46,224 nucleotides of DNA from BOG-908 sp964657885 (GCA_964657885.1 CAZZWO010000002.1:1-46224), one strand, 5' to 3'; positions 34,069 to 43,250 are shown, counted from the first letter of the stretch. A program made the numbers and translations. Notes: generated from the letters alone by a model not told the origin.

Positions 34069-36203
34069 TTAGTTGACCCCACGATCATATTGTTCATTGA
34101 GTTGCGAGGTCGGGGACTGGCGCTTAAGCAGCAGTGCGGGCCTGTCAATCCTTGTGCGGTTTGCTTGCGCGGCACTCGCAGCACGATCTCGCAGGCCGGC
34201 CACGTCGAGTATCAGCGCTACCCGACCATTCCCTAAAATCGTCGCGCCGCCGATTTCGTGCACCGCACCGTAATTTGCCTCGAGGCTTTTGACGACGACC
34301 TGCTGTTGGCCGAGGAGTTCATCAACGACCAGGCCGACCGGGCCGGCGCTCTCGTTCTCAACGACAACGACCACGCCCCTCGAAGCATCGTGGATTGCAT
34401 CTGAGAGACAGAAGTGCCGGCTGAGGTAGATGAGAGGCACGTATTCGCCACGTATAGCGACCACGTCGCCGCTGCCGGCGACGGCATGGATTTCCTGAGG
34501 CTTGGGACGTAGGCTTTCCACGATGTTCGCTAGCGGGATGATGTAAGACTCGTTGCCCACGGCAACGATCATCCCGTCCAAGATCGCTAACGTTAAGGGT
34601 AGAGACAAAAGAAACCGCGAGCCGGCCCCAAAGCGCGACTGCACCGAAATACGTCCGCCAAGGGCCTGGATATTACGCCGGACCACGTCCATACCAACGC
34701 CGCGGCCGGAGACGTTCGAAACAACGTCGGCAGTCGAGAAACCTGGCAGGAAGATCAGATTATCGATCTCCTCTTCGCTGGGCTGGGAGGCGGCTGACAT
34801 GAGGCCACGTTCGCGCGCTCGCGCGAGCACCTTCGGCCGGTCGATGCCCTTTCCGTCATCCGATACTTCTATGACGATGCGGCCGCTTCTATGCTCGGCC
34901 GCGAGATGGATCGTTCCCTGCCGCGGCTTGCCGCGAGCCAGGCGCTCGTCCGGTCCTTCAATGCCATGGTCAAGGGCGTTCCGCAGCAAATGGGTCAGTG
35001 GGTCGGCCAGTTGTTCGATGACGGTCTTGTCGATTTCGGTGGCTTCACCGCTCACCACGAGACGCACTTCCTTGCCGAGCTGGCCGGAAAGCTCCCGTAT
35101 CAAGCGAGGCATGCGCGAGAACACCGAACGGACTGCCTGTGTACGGATTGCCATGACCCCGTCCTGCAACTCGCGCAGGTGCTGGGACAATGTTTCCAGA
35201 CCATTGACGAGTTCAGCGCAGCTCTCAGGGGGCAGGGTGGCGCCACACTGCACAAGCATCGCCTGGTTGATCACCATCTCACCAACGAGGTTGACCAGCC
35301 GGTCGACTTTCTCGACGTCCACCCTGACAGTTGCCGCGGGCTTGCGCGTTTCCTGACTGGCTTCATTCATCGGCGCCAAGGGGGCCGCCGGACTGGCGCT
35401 GTCGGAGCTTGCCTTAGGGGGGACAGATTGATCGGGGCAGAGGCGTTCGGCGCTTTCCGGAGCTGCACCTTCCGCATCAACCACCTGAATTGTCAGGTCG
35501 CAATCATCACTGACAAAGTCGAAGACGTCCTGGATCCGCGCTGCATCGTGGTTGGTGGTCACCTCGATCGTCCAGCCTATATAGGCGCTTTCGGCATCGA
35601 AGGGGCCGAGTAGCGGGAGCCGATCCAGCTCCGCTTTCACGTCTACTGTGCCGAGCCGTCTCAACTCGCGAATCAGGTAAAGTGGTTCATGCGCGTTCTG
35701 GAACAGGTTCGCGTGGGGCCGGAACAGGATGCGAAACTGCCGATCCTCGGGCGGTCTGGCTGGGGCGCCTAAAACAGGCGATCGCGCCGCGCCCTGCGCC
35801 GGCTCGGCCGAGATCAGGGTGGCAGCGTGCACGAGCTCTTGGAGCAGCGCGTCCTCGTATCCTGGCGCTGCAGCCTTGTTGGCCCGCTCGGCGGCAACGA
35901 GGTCGCTCAGTATATCGAGCGTTCGCAAAAGCAGGGCGATGATCTCAGGCCGCAGCTCGATACGCCCGTCGCGCAAGAGATCGAGCAGCGTCTCCAAAGC
36001 GTGGGCAAATGCCACCATTCTGGCAAACCGAATGCGCCGCCGCCGCCCTTGATGGAGTGGACTGCACGGAAAACAGCATGGACGGTGTCGGCGTCTGCCT
36101 GGCCGGCTTCGAGCGCGGCCAAGTGCACGTACACGCTGTCGAGCAGTTCGGTACATTCTTCGAAATACGTTGATTTCAGGTGGTCGAAGCTGTTCGTTGC
36201 CAC
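34069..36203 (-). CDS. cheA: Chemotaxis histidine kinase CheA (apparent frameshift after the Hpt site)
   Basis: The full reading is about 711 aa. The first frame from the GTG at 36203 gives ATNSFDHLKSTYFEECTELL and the Hpt phospho-site HSIKGGGGAFG. One base then seems missing in the AAA (+ strand) at 36025-36027, and the next frame continues FARMVAFAHALETLLDLLRDG, exactly where other CheA proteins have FxxLVAFAHxxE. After it come the dimerisation domain (VDRLVNLVGEMVINQ), HATPase (LLRNALDHGIE, DDGKGID, GRGVGMDVV) and the CheW-like end. A real shift would cut kinase and Hpt apart, so either a sequencing error or an inactivating mutation is present. The gene starts 2 bases after the cheY stop. 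Confidence 0.9.
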
Positions 36204-36205
36204 GA

Positions 36206-36571
36206 CTACCCGCAAACCCGATTGACGACTTCGATCAGCTTGTCCGGGTTGAAAGGCTTCACAAGCCAGCCGGTTGCGCCCGCGCTCCTGCCTTCGGATT
36301 TCTTTGTTGAATCCGACTCAGTCGTGAGCATCAGGATCGGCGTGACCCGCCATTTGGGATCCGCGCGCAGCGCCCGGATCAGGGCGACACCGTCCATGAC
36401 CGGCATGTTCAGGTCGGTGATGATGACATCGACCGGTGTGACAGCCAGCGTCGTGAGCGCCTGTTTGCCGTCTTCGGCCATGATCACGTTATATCCGGCC
36501 CCTCGAAGGGTGAATGCCACCATCTCACGCATGGTTTTGGAATCGTCCACGGTCATCACGCGCTTTGCCAT
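36206..36571 (-). CDS. cheY: Chemotaxis response regulator CheY
   Basis: 121 aa, a single receiver domain. The acidic pocket Asp9-Asp10 (VDDSKTM), phospho-Asp53 (ITDLNMPVMDG), Thr84 and Lys105 (WLVKPF) are all present. Phospho-CheY would act at the motor or on another output; no flagellar genes are in this window. The ATG overlaps the STAS stop by one base (TGATG). Confidence 0.95.
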   Translation of the reverse strand: MAKRVMTVDDSKTMREMVAFTLRGAGYNVIMAEDGKQALTTLAVTPVDVIITDLNMPVMDGVALIRALRADPKWRVTPILMLTTESDSTKKSEGRSAGATGWLVKPFNPDKLIEVVNRVCG

Positions 36572-36909
36572 CAGCCTGCCTCCAGACCGAGGGCGCCGAG
36601 CAATCCGAGGTCGAACAAGGCGTCCTGCAACACTGTCGAAACCGAGTGGAGACGGAACGCGGCATTTTCGGCCAGCGCGTGCATGCGTGCGGCTACGAGC
36701 ACCTGTATGCCAGCCGTGGAAACCCGCTCAACGTCGCTTCCATCGACCACCAACATCCCCAGCTGTGCCAACGTTTCCTGTAGCCGGACGAGCAGGGCAT
36801 CGGCTCCGATCAGGTCCAAACTGGCCGGCAGGAACACCGTGCCGGAGGCCTGAGCACCGCCAAGCTGCCTCGTGGCATCCAGCGTATGCGGTGGTTGTAG
36901 CGGCTGCAT
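36571..36909 (-). CDS. STAS-domain protein at the head of the che operon
   Basis: 112 aa. The STAS core has VFLPASLDLIGADALL, then LVVDGSDVERVSTAGIQVL with Ser64/Thr65 at the usual phospho-site. In alphaproteobacterial che operons a STAS protein often precedes cheY, with unclear function. It could also be a target of the RsbW-like kinase at 27466. First gene of the operon. Confidence 0.87.
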   Translation of the reverse strand: MQPLQPPHTLDATRQLGGAQASGTVFLPASLDLIGADALLVRLQETLAQLGMLVVDGSDVERVSTAGIQVLVAARMHALAENAAFRLHSVSTVLQDALFDLGLLGALGLEAG

Positions 36910-37254
36910 ATCTTTTCCCGGAACAATCTCTGACGTGTTCGTCGCCGTCAGACATAGCCGGCAAGTGTTTACAAAGGGTTACCTTGTCAGGCGCGCACCC
37001 GTTTCCGCCCGACACCCTTCCGGGGGCCGATGTCCGGCCCGTCCCGACTCCGGGACCGTATACACCCGTTCGACACGGGCGCCGGGCCGCCATCGGCGGC
37101 GTTTGGGGGCGTTTCCGAACCGTTCCCAGACACGCGCAGAAGCGGAGGCCATGTGGGGCAAACTTCGTAAGTCTATGAGTAAATTCACTAAATATCGGTG
37201 TCGTCGAATATTTGTGTCACTCGGCATTGATTTATGTAATAAGTTGGCTATATC
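36910..37254. promoter_or_regulatory. Divergent regulatory region between the che operon and the histidine kinase
   Basis: 345 bases separate two divergent starts, so promoters for both lie here. A GGGCCG/CGGCCC inverted repeat around 37023-37039 could be a structured site. The last 90 bases before the kinase start are AT-rich, in keeping with a promoter. No clear -35/-10 pair was assigned. Confidence 0.4.
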
Positions 37255-38448
37255 ATGAACACCAGGATGTCGGACAACAATTCAGATCGAACCGTCGAGA
37301 AGCTTTTGCGGCAACAGGCTGCACTGGCAGCCTTTGGCAGTTTTGCCTTTCGCGAGCCTGATCTAGACAGGATCCTGACGGAGGCGGCGCGCATTTGCGC
37401 GGGTTCGCTTGGGGTACGTTTCTGCAAAATCTGCCGATATCGCCCCGAGGAGAACGATCTGCTTATCGAGGCCGGTTGCGGGTGGCACGCCGGCGTAGTT
37501 GGCCGGGTGGTTTCGCAGGCGAACGAAAGCTCACCACAGGGGCGCGCCTATGTAACGGGCGAGCCGGTGATCATCCGCAACCTGCTCAACGCGAACGACC
37601 TGAAGCTGCCCGATTTCTACCAGGAACACGGCATCATTTCGACGGTGGACGTGCTTATCCCGGCGATCGACGGCGTGCCTTATGGTGTTCTGGAAATCGA
37701 CAGTCCGGAGCAGCATCAATACGATGTGCACGACATCAACTTCCTCACGGGCTTTGCCAACGTGCTCGCCGAAGCGGTAGCCACCGCAAGGCGAGTGCGC
37801 GAGATCAAGGCGCTTCTCGCATCCCAAAGCCTGCTTGCCGAAGAGCTGCAGCATCGGGTGCGAAACAACCTCCACATGATAACGTCCATGCTGGACAGCT
37901 ATGCTTCAAAAGTTACCGAGGGTTCGGCGCGCGAGGGGATCGAACTGATTACCCGGCGTGTCACCACGCTGGCGCAGGTCTACGACAGCCTTCTCGGTGT
38001 CGGCCTGAGCAAGACCATCGATCTGTCTGCCTATCTTGCCGCGCTCTGCCTCAGTCTGCCCGGCCTGCAGAAACAACGAACGGGCGAGGTCAAGCTCACC
38101 TACGAAGCTGCCGAGAACGTGCTGCTCGGTCTCGACCAGGTCACCTCACTCGGGATGGTCGTGGCCGAACTGGTCACCAACTGTTACAAGCACGCGTTTC
38201 CCGATCGCGACGGCATCATCGCCATCACCTTGGCCCACCCAAGCCTGGAGCCTGCCACCCTGACCATCCAGGATGATGGGATCGGCTACAATACGGCTGT
38301 CAGATCCAGCGGTCATGGCGCCAGCCTGACCAAGCGGCTGCTGAGCCGGATGGGCGGCACAATTGTCATCACCGACAATAACGGGACTTTGTGCACCATC
38401 GTGTTTCCGGTCCCGGTCACGTCCGGCGGTGGCAGGATGGCCGCCTGA
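37255..38448 (+). CDS. GAF-domain sensor histidine kinase (HisKA_2 type)
   Basis: 397 aa, soluble. Residues about 30-180 are a GAF domain (GQPQGRAYVTGEP-like region, GVPYGVLEIDS). The phospho-acceptor is His200 in EELQHRVRNNLHMI, the HisKA_2 (HWE-related) pattern. The ATPase part has LGMVVAELVTNCYKHAF (N-box), DDGIGYN, and SGHGASLTKRLL. No response regulator follows. It diverges from the che operon, so it may act in parallel sensing. The ATG is at 37255; 37267 is a possible alternative. Confidence 0.92.
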   Translation: MNTRMSDNNSDRTVEKLLRQQAALAAFGSFAFREPDLDRILTEAARICAGSLGVRFCKICRYRPEENDLLIEAGCGWHAGVVGRVVSQANESSPQGRAYVTGEPVIIRNLLNANDLKLPDFYQEHGIISTVDVLIPAIDGVPYGVLEIDSPEQHQYDVHDINFLTGFANVLAEAVATARRVREIKALLASQSLLAEELQHRVRNNLHMITSMLDSYASKVTEGSAREGIELITRRVTTLAQVYDSLLGVGLSKTIDLSAYLAALCLSLPGLQKQRTGEVKLTYEAAENVLLGLDQVTSLGMVVAELVTNCYKHAFPDRDGIIAITLAHPSLEPATLTIQDDGIGYNTAVRSSGHGASLTKRLLSRMGGTIVITDNNGTLCTIVFPVPVTSGGGRMAA

Positions 38449-38566
38449 ACCCGGCGGCGTCGCTGGTCTCGATCACCGAGCCTGTGCAACCCTGAGCCGA
38501 TCTGTCCCGTGACAACCACCGGGATCCGGAGCGGGGGACCGACCAATCGACTTCATCATCTGCGGC

Positions 38567-39301
38567 ATGGAGCATAGCGGCACAACGCTGATCTCCGACC
38601 TGTTCCGCCAGGTTCCGGATGTGGATGCGGGGTTGGAAACGGGCGTTTTGCTCAGCAGGTCACCGCGCGAATTTCTTGATGAGATGCCTTTCGCGGCATA
38701 TATCCTGGACTGCTGGGCAATCGACGCCGAGGAGCTCGCGTTCTGCTGCGACACCGATCATTTCACGCAGTTCTACCAGCGGCTCGCTGGAACCAGCCGC
38801 GCGTTGAAGCCCGGCACAACAACGATCTTCGACAAAACTCCGCGTTACCTGTCGCGGTTGGAGTCGTGCCTGGGGAAGACGGATGTGCCCTTCGTGGTCA
38901 GCTGCAAGGACCCGCGCGCGATTGCCTACTCGGACTTCACACGATCCGGCGCCCAAGACTTCGATGCATGGTTCGACGCCTATGCGCCTGCCAAGGCCGG
39001 CTACATGCGGCAGGCTTATGCATCCTACACCGGGCAGATGGCCGGTGGGCCGCGCGTGCTCCGTGTCCGGCTCGAAACATTGTGCCTGCGGACGCGCGAC
39101 ACCTGCGAGGCGATCTTCACGCATTGCCGCCAGCAGTTCCGGCTTGAATACTTGCTGTTCGAGAATCTACGTTATCACCAGACGCGTACGAACTCGATCT
39201 CAGCCAGGCTGCCGTTCGAATACCTGAAGGGGCTGACAGCCCGCCAGCAAGCGGCGGTGGCTCGCAGCTTTGCGGAGTTCGACGCCTGGTTCTACGAGTG
39301 A
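38567..39301 (+). CDS. Sulfotransferase-family protein; start uncertain
   Basis: 244 aa from the ATG at 38567. The PAPS-binding P-loop MEHSGTTLISDLF starts directly at the ATG, so the first beta strand (in-frame DFIICG upstream) is lost. No usable start exists in that frame before a TGA. If one G is removed from the GGGGG at 38533-38537, the frame extends to a GTG at 38509 and gives the normal N-terminus. The second PAPS motif is seen in FVVSCKDPRAIAYSDFTRSG. It may move sulfate to a glycan or lipid. The 3' end overlaps the convergent cutA gene by 10 bases. Confidence 0.8.
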   Translation: MEHSGTTLISDLFRQVPDVDAGLETGVLLSRSPREFLDEMPFAAYILDCWAIDAEELAFCCDTDHFTQFYQRLAGTSRALKPGTTTIFDKTPRYLSRLESCLGKTDVPFVVSCKDPRAIAYSDFTRSGAQDFDAWFDAYAPAKAGYMRQAYASYTGQMAGGPRVLRVRLETLCLRTRDTCEAIFTHCRQQFRLEYLLFENLRYHQTRTNSISARLPFEYLKGLTARQQAAVARSFAEFDAWFYE

Positions 39302-39636
39302 TCGGTATCGACGCCCTTCTGAACGGTCGAGCTCCAAATCCAGTCGAGATAGGCGGGCTCGCCGCCGGACACCGCAAGCGTCACCACGCAGGGGCACTCG
39401 TACGGGTGCGCCGCCTTGATCCGCCGGGTGATCTCGCCAGCTAGTTCGGCCCTGGTTTTCACGATCATCACCACCTCATGACCGGTTTCGACACGGCCTT
39501 CCCAGGTGTAGATGGTACGCATCCCGGGCAAAATGTTCACGCAGGCCGCCAGCCTTGATTCGACCAGCGCTTGGCCGAGCGAGGCCGCTTCACCCTCATG
39601 CGGGTGGGTGACATAGAGGAAGACGATTCCAGTCAT
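39292..39636 (-). CDS. cutA: Divalent-cation tolerance protein CutA
   Basis: 114 aa from the ATG at 39636; a GTG at 39660 would add 8 residues. The CutA1 pattern is complete: GIVFLYVTHP, LAACVNILPGMRTIYTWEG, VVMIVKTR, HPYECPCVVTLAV, and YLDWIW near the end. CutA forms trimers related to PII proteins and is linked to copper tolerance. No clear binding site supports either start. Confidence 0.93.
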   Translation of the reverse strand: MTGIVFLYVTHPHEGEAASLGQALVESRLAACVNILPGMRTIYTWEGRVETGHEVVMIVKTRAELAGEITRRIKAAHPYECPCVVTLAVSGGEPAYLDWIWSSTVQKGVDTDHS

Positions 39637-39720
39637 CGCAGCTTCGTCCGCGCCATCCACTTCGGCCTATCAACGCCGACAGACGCAGCAGCGGGTCGGG
39701 CAATGTCTGTGCCGGCCACA

Positions 39721-40050
39721 CTACCGAACGAGGTGACGCAGTTCCCACAAGCGGAAATGCGCATCGACCAGGTTCTGTCCCGCATCGCCCTGGTCCTTGA
39801 ACGAGGGCTGGCCATTGCGGGACATCGCGGCCTTCACCTCCAGCAGCAATGCCTGGGCGGCAGCCACGTCCATCTGGTCGCAAGCCCTGTTGAAATCCTC
39901 AAACAACGACTCCACCGAAGGCTCGGCACCGGAGGTGGTGGCCACAGCCTCCGATTCGGGACGGACAACAGGCTGCGTATCCGAACCGACAATGGCGAAA
40001 GGCTTGAAGTTTCCGGCAGGACTCACGCGGTTACACTCCCTGTTTTTCAT
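39721..40050 (-). CDS. Hypothetical protein
   Basis: 109 aa from the ATG at 40050. The first 45 residues are low-complexity; then follows a helical part (VESLFEDFNRACDQMDVAAA, LLLEVKAAMSRNGQ) ending RLWELRHLVR. The frame is open farther upstream but that part reads less like protein. No recognised domain. Confidence 0.6.
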   Translation of the reverse strand: MKNRECNRVSPAGNFKPFAIVGSDTQPVVRPESEAVATTSGAEPSVESLFEDFNRACDQMDVAAAQALLLEVKAAMSRNGQPSFKDQGDAGQNLVDAHFRLWELRHLVR

Positions 40051-40465
40051 GGCACTGGAGCGCACCCGGATGCCGGACCGCGACAGGCAGATCGGGTCGG
40101 CGGGCAGTGGCATGGCAAGACCGGGGCATAGAGCGCCAAGACGCGCGCTCGCATAAGTTGTTGTTATCTTTAAGGATAATCCGATTTCGACTTTTGTCAT
40201 CTTACGCCACGACCTGTGGTAGCATCACCCTACGTGCAAACGGGCAGAATGGATGCAGGCCACACGAAGGGAATTCAGGCGCGGGAACGTGTTGATTCGC
40301 TGGTCGATGGGCTGTGCACTTCAGGTCTAACCCGGTATCGAGCGGCCGGGCATCGAGCAAGAGCCAGTAGCGCCGAGACACTCTATGTAACACTGATGCC
40401 CTGAAAACGCCGCGCCGCACGCCGAAATGCACGCTTCCACCAACCAGCCAGAAGGACTTCCCACC
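40051..40465. other. Intergenic region with no supported gene
   Basis: 415 bases between two divergently oriented small genes. Minus-strand codons upstream of 40050 continue without a good start. The sequence near 40150-40200 is AT-rich and may carry promoters. No RNA gene or repeat was recognised. Confidence 0.45.
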
Positions 40466-40696
40466 ATGAAAACGCTGCTCACGGCCGTTATGGCCAGCAT
40501 CATCGCCCTGCCGGCTTTGGCGCAGGTCGTGCCACCCGCCTCGCCCGAGGCCGGCGCTGCGACCAATGCCGCCATTGCCCACCACGACCGCAAGGTCGCT
40601 CATCGCGCCGCGCGTCACGGCAACTACCGCAAGGCTGCGGTCGCCTCGCATGCTGCCAATGCCGCCGCTGCCGACGCCAGCGTCGCTCCGCGCTGA
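40466..40696 (+). CDS. Small secreted His/Ala-rich protein
   Basis: 76 aa. The ATG at 40466 has AAGGA upstream. Signal peptide MKTLLTAVMASIIALPALAQ with an ALA-Q cleavage site. The mature part is rich in Ala and His (AIAHHDRKVAHRAARHGNYR), which could bind metals or be an acid-stress type protein. No known family. A long hairpin follows 8 bases after the stop. Confidence 0.65.
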   Translation: MKTLLTAVMASIIALPALAQVVPPASPEAGAATNAAIAHHDRKVAHRAARHGNYRKAAVASHAANAAAADASVAPR

Positions 40697-40704
40697 GCTT
40701 TGTT

Positions 40705-40751
40705 GATCCCTGCCGCGGGGGACTGGTGTTTCCAGTTCCGCGGCCGGGATC
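40705..40751 (+). terminator. Long hairpin after the small secreted gene
   Basis: A 14-bp stem with one mismatch (GATCCCTGCCGCGG against CCGCGGCCGGGATC) plus an inner ACTGG/CCAGT stem with a 5-base loop. It starts 8 bases after the stop of the small gene. No T-run follows, so it may be a terminator or mRNA-stabilising structure. Confidence 0.55.
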
Positions 40752-40978
40752 GGACGAACCTGCCGTTGACATGGCCGGCACGCGCGCCGCCGATCGGACG
40801 GGCATTCCGCCGGACCAGAGTTTGCCGGGCCTATCCCGGGCGAAGCAAACCGCAGCCGACGCAGCCTTCGGGTGGCCCCCCGACTTCCGTCGAATAGACG
40901 GACCGCCCTCCCCGGTTCAGGGTCCGCCGCATCACCGCCGCCGTACTTGCCTGGCGTGCGAAACGAGGGGGAAATACC

Positions 40979-41563
40979 TTGGCCGAAACACATCTGCACC
41001 CGATGATCGACAACGGCCTGAAGCCGGAGGCCGACGGTTTCCAGAGCGGCACGCTGGTCTGCCACTGCACCGACCGCCCGGTGAAGGTGGCGATCGACAA
41101 CCAGGTCCTGTTCAATCACGCCTGCGGCTGCACGAAATGCTGGAAGCCTGAAGGCTCGATCTTCTCCGTGGTCGGCGTGGTGCCCGAAGGCAAGGTCCGC
41201 GTGCTGGAGAACGGCGACAAGCTGAAGGTCGTGGACCCGTCGGCGCTGATACAGCGGCACGCCTGCACCGGCTGCGGCGTGCACATGTATGGTCCGGTCG
41301 AACGCGAACATGCCTTCAAGGGCCTGGACTTCATCCATGTGGAACTCAGCCACGAGTCCGGTTGGGCTCCCCCGGGCTTCGCCGCGTTCGTGTCATCGGT
41401 GATCGAGGGCGGCGTCAAGCCGGACCGGATGGACGGGATCCGCGCCCGCATCCGCGAGGTCGGTTTGGAGCCTTACGATTGCCTCTCGCCGGCCTTGATG
41501 GATCTGCTGGCAACCTACGCCGCCGAACACGCCGCCAAGAAAACCGACGCCGCTCCCGCCTGA
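40979..41563 (+). CDS. gfa: S-(hydroxymethyl)glutathione synthase Gfa
   Basis: 194 aa. Zinc ligands are grouped as in the Gfa family: CHC (LVCHCTDRP), CGCTKCW, and CTGCGVHM. Gfa speeds the joining of formaldehyde and glutathione for oxidation. The start is TTG at 40979 with a GAGGGGG site before it, giving MAETHLHPMIDNGLK, which matches the family N-terminus. The gene is one of a set of forward single genes here. Confidence 0.92.
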   Translation: MAETHLHPMIDNGLKPEADGFQSGTLVCHCTDRPVKVAIDNQVLFNHACGCTKCWKPEGSIFSVVGVVPEGKVRVLENGDKLKVVDPSALIQRHACTGCGVHMYGPVEREHAFKGLDFIHVELSHESGWAPPGFAAFVSSVIEGGVKPDRMDGIRARIREVGLEPYDCLSPALMDLLATYAAEHAAKKTDAAPA

Positions 41564-41672
41564 CAAGGCGTTCCCCGGCGGCAGCATCGCCTGACCGGAC
41601 CACCGCCTTCGCATCCTGGTTGTCAGCCTGCCTGACTTGTCAGCAAGCGGCGGCGGTGGTCCAACATCCGGC

Positions 41673-41879
41673 ATGATCACGCGCGGCGACATAATCTGGC
41701 TCGGTGTCTCATCCGGGGTGACGGGCGGGCTGGTCGGTGGCCTGATGCTCGGCATCGGCATGTCGCTCGCCGTGCACGGACAGCCCTGGGGATTCCTGTT
41801 GATCGTGCCTGGCGCGCCGGCATCGGGGCTTATCGGGTGGATCCTCGCACGCCGCCTGGCCGGGCAATTGCCGCGTTGA
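41673..41879 (+). CDS. Small membrane protein
   Basis: 68 aa from the ATG at 41673, with two hydrophobic segments (about residues 8-33 and 38-57) and a short basic end. The upstream TTG at 41637 is possible but adds only a Gly-rich stretch. No family is known. It lies between gfa and bciB in the same orientation. Confidence 0.55.
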   Translation: MITRGDIIWLGVSSGVTGGLVGGLMLGIGMSLAVHGQPWGFLLIVPGAPASGLIGWILARRLAGQLPR

Positions 41880-41901
41880 TGAATCCGGCGGCGGATCCCG
41901 G

Positions 41902-43143
41902 GTGACGCACCTGCCCGTCCACCGTTCGCTCTGCACGGATTGCGGGATCTCACGCACCGACGACCCGAAGCGGTGCGGCACCGCCTGCCAGTTCATCCGG
42001 CCCGATTACGACGGCCTGGAGCAGCGGATCCACGGGCGCGCGCGCGATCCGGCGCGGCCGGACGAGCTGCATTTCGGGCCGTTCCGCCGCATGGTGCGGG
42101 CGCGGCTTTCCCCTGCAGCAGCGGGTGCGCAATGGACGGGGATCACCACGCGCATCGCGGAGCGGCTGTTGCAAGCCGGGACCGTGGATGCGGTGTTGGC
42201 GATGGCTCCCGACCCGGACGATGTGTGGCGTCCTCGCCCGGTGCTGATCACCGATCCTGCCGACATGGCCTCATGCCGTGGGATGCGCATGGGTTACGCG
42301 CCGTTGTTGTCTCTGCTGGAACCGGCCCTGGCGCAGGGGCACCGGCGGCTCGCGATCGTCGGTATTCCGTGCCAGGTCTATGCCCTGCGTGCATTGGAAA
42401 GCAGCCTGGGCTTCGAGCGGCTTTACGTCATCGGAACGCCGTGCAGCGACAACACGACCACAGAACGATTTCACGAGTTCCTGGCGCTGCTTGCGGAAGA
42501 TCCTGCCACCATCACCTATCTGGAGTTCCGCACCGACTATCATGTCGAGCTTCGTTTCACCGATGGCCGCGTGAAGGCAATCCCGTTCCTGCAGCTTCCA
42601 TTGTCGAAGCTTCCGCCCGATTTCTTTCCCCTCACCTGCCGCACCTGTGTGGATTACACCAACGTGCTGTCCGACATCACCGTCGGCTACATGGGCGGCG
42701 CCGGCGAGCAGTGGGTGTTGGTGCGCAACGAACGCGGGGAGGAGATGATGTCCGCGTTGGGCGACGAGTTGCGGACGAGCGCGCTGACCAGCGCCGGCAA
42801 GCGCCAGAGCGCCGTGGCCGGCTTTATGAAGAATGTCGAGCGTGCGGCGGGTGGTTTGCCGACCCGCGCGATGCCAAATTGGCTGCGTCCGATCGTCGGA
42901 TGGCTGATGCCGCGCGTGGGGCCACGCGGGCTGGAGTTTGCGCGCGCCCGTGTGGAGATGAAGGCGGTCGAGACGATCCTGCATCTGCGCCGAGAGCACC
43001 CGGCCCGCATGAAAAACATGGTGCCGCCGCATGTGTGGAGGTTGGTCGAGCGCTACGGGTTGGTGCCCGGTCACGCAGAAGTATCAGGGAACGTGAAGAG
43101 ATTTTCTTTTTCTGAAGAAAAAGAAACAAAAAGACTTTACTAA
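41902..43143 (+). CDS. bciB: BciB-type (FrhB family) 8-vinyl reductase
   Basis: 413 aa. The N-terminal FrhB part has LCTDCG and CGTACQFIRPDY (iron-sulfur ligands). The C-terminal FrhB domain has CRGMRMGYAPLL, IVGIPCQVYALRALE, GTPCSDNTTTERFH, LTCRTCVDYTNVL and DITVGYMGG. These match BciB, which uses ferredoxin to reduce the 8-vinyl group of divinyl chlorophyllide, in bacteriochlorophyll synthesis. The related F420-reducing subunit family is the alternative. GTG start at 41902. The last 15 residues (FSFSEEKETKRLY) are read from an inverted repeat and look like an extension onto a transcription-end structure. Confidence 0.78.
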   Translation: MTHLPVHRSLCTDCGISRTDDPKRCGTACQFIRPDYDGLEQRIHGRARDPARPDELHFGPFRRMVRARLSPAAAGAQWTGITTRIAERLLQAGTVDAVLAMAPDPDDVWRPRPVLITDPADMASCRGMRMGYAPLLSLLEPALAQGHRRLAIVGIPCQVYALRALESSLGFERLYVIGTPCSDNTTTERFHEFLALLAEDPATITYLEFRTDYHVELRFTDGRVKAIPFLQLPLSKLPPDFFPLTCRTCVDYTNVLSDITVGYMGGAGEQWVLVRNERGEEMMSALGDELRTSALTSAGKRQSAVAGFMKNVERAAGGLPTRAMPNWLRPIVGWLMPRVGPRGLEFARARVEMKAVETILHLRREHPARMKNMVPPHVWRLVERYGLVPGHAEVSGNVKRFSFSEEKETKRLY

Positions 43144-43213
43144 TGCTGTCGCGGACTTTCCGGCTAAGTCCGCGACCGCACTGACAAAAGTCTTTTTGTT
43201 TCTTTTTCTTCAG
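43112..43213. repeat. Perfect 27-bp inverted repeat around an inner hairpin
   Basis: The arms are 43112-43138 and 43187-43213, exact reverse complements, 48 bases apart. They extend to about 43103 and 43222 with one indel. The left arm overlaps the end of bciB and the right arm lies 37 bases before the stop of the convergent gene. The position between convergent genes fits a bidirectional terminator; the AT-rich sequence is unlike its surroundings, so it may be a small repeated element. Confidence 0.85.
43148..43176. terminator. Inner GC-rich hairpin of the nested inverted repeat
   Basis: A perfect 11-bp stem GTCGCGGACTT/AAGTCCGCGAC with a 7-base loop, inside the larger inverted repeat. The T-rich sequence (TCTTTTTGTTTCTTTTT) lies downstream of it on the + strand, and matching A-rich sequence on the other side serves the minus strand. 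This fits rho-independent termination in both directions. Confidence 0.65.
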
Positions 43214-43250
43214 AAAAGAAAGCCTTGTCTTTACTTGATCCTAAATTATC

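Noticed and set aside
41940..43115. Second + strand frame of 391 codons within bciB
   Set aside because: It is a high-GC shadow with Arg/Ala/Gly-biased composition; the bciB frame carries all the conserved motifs.
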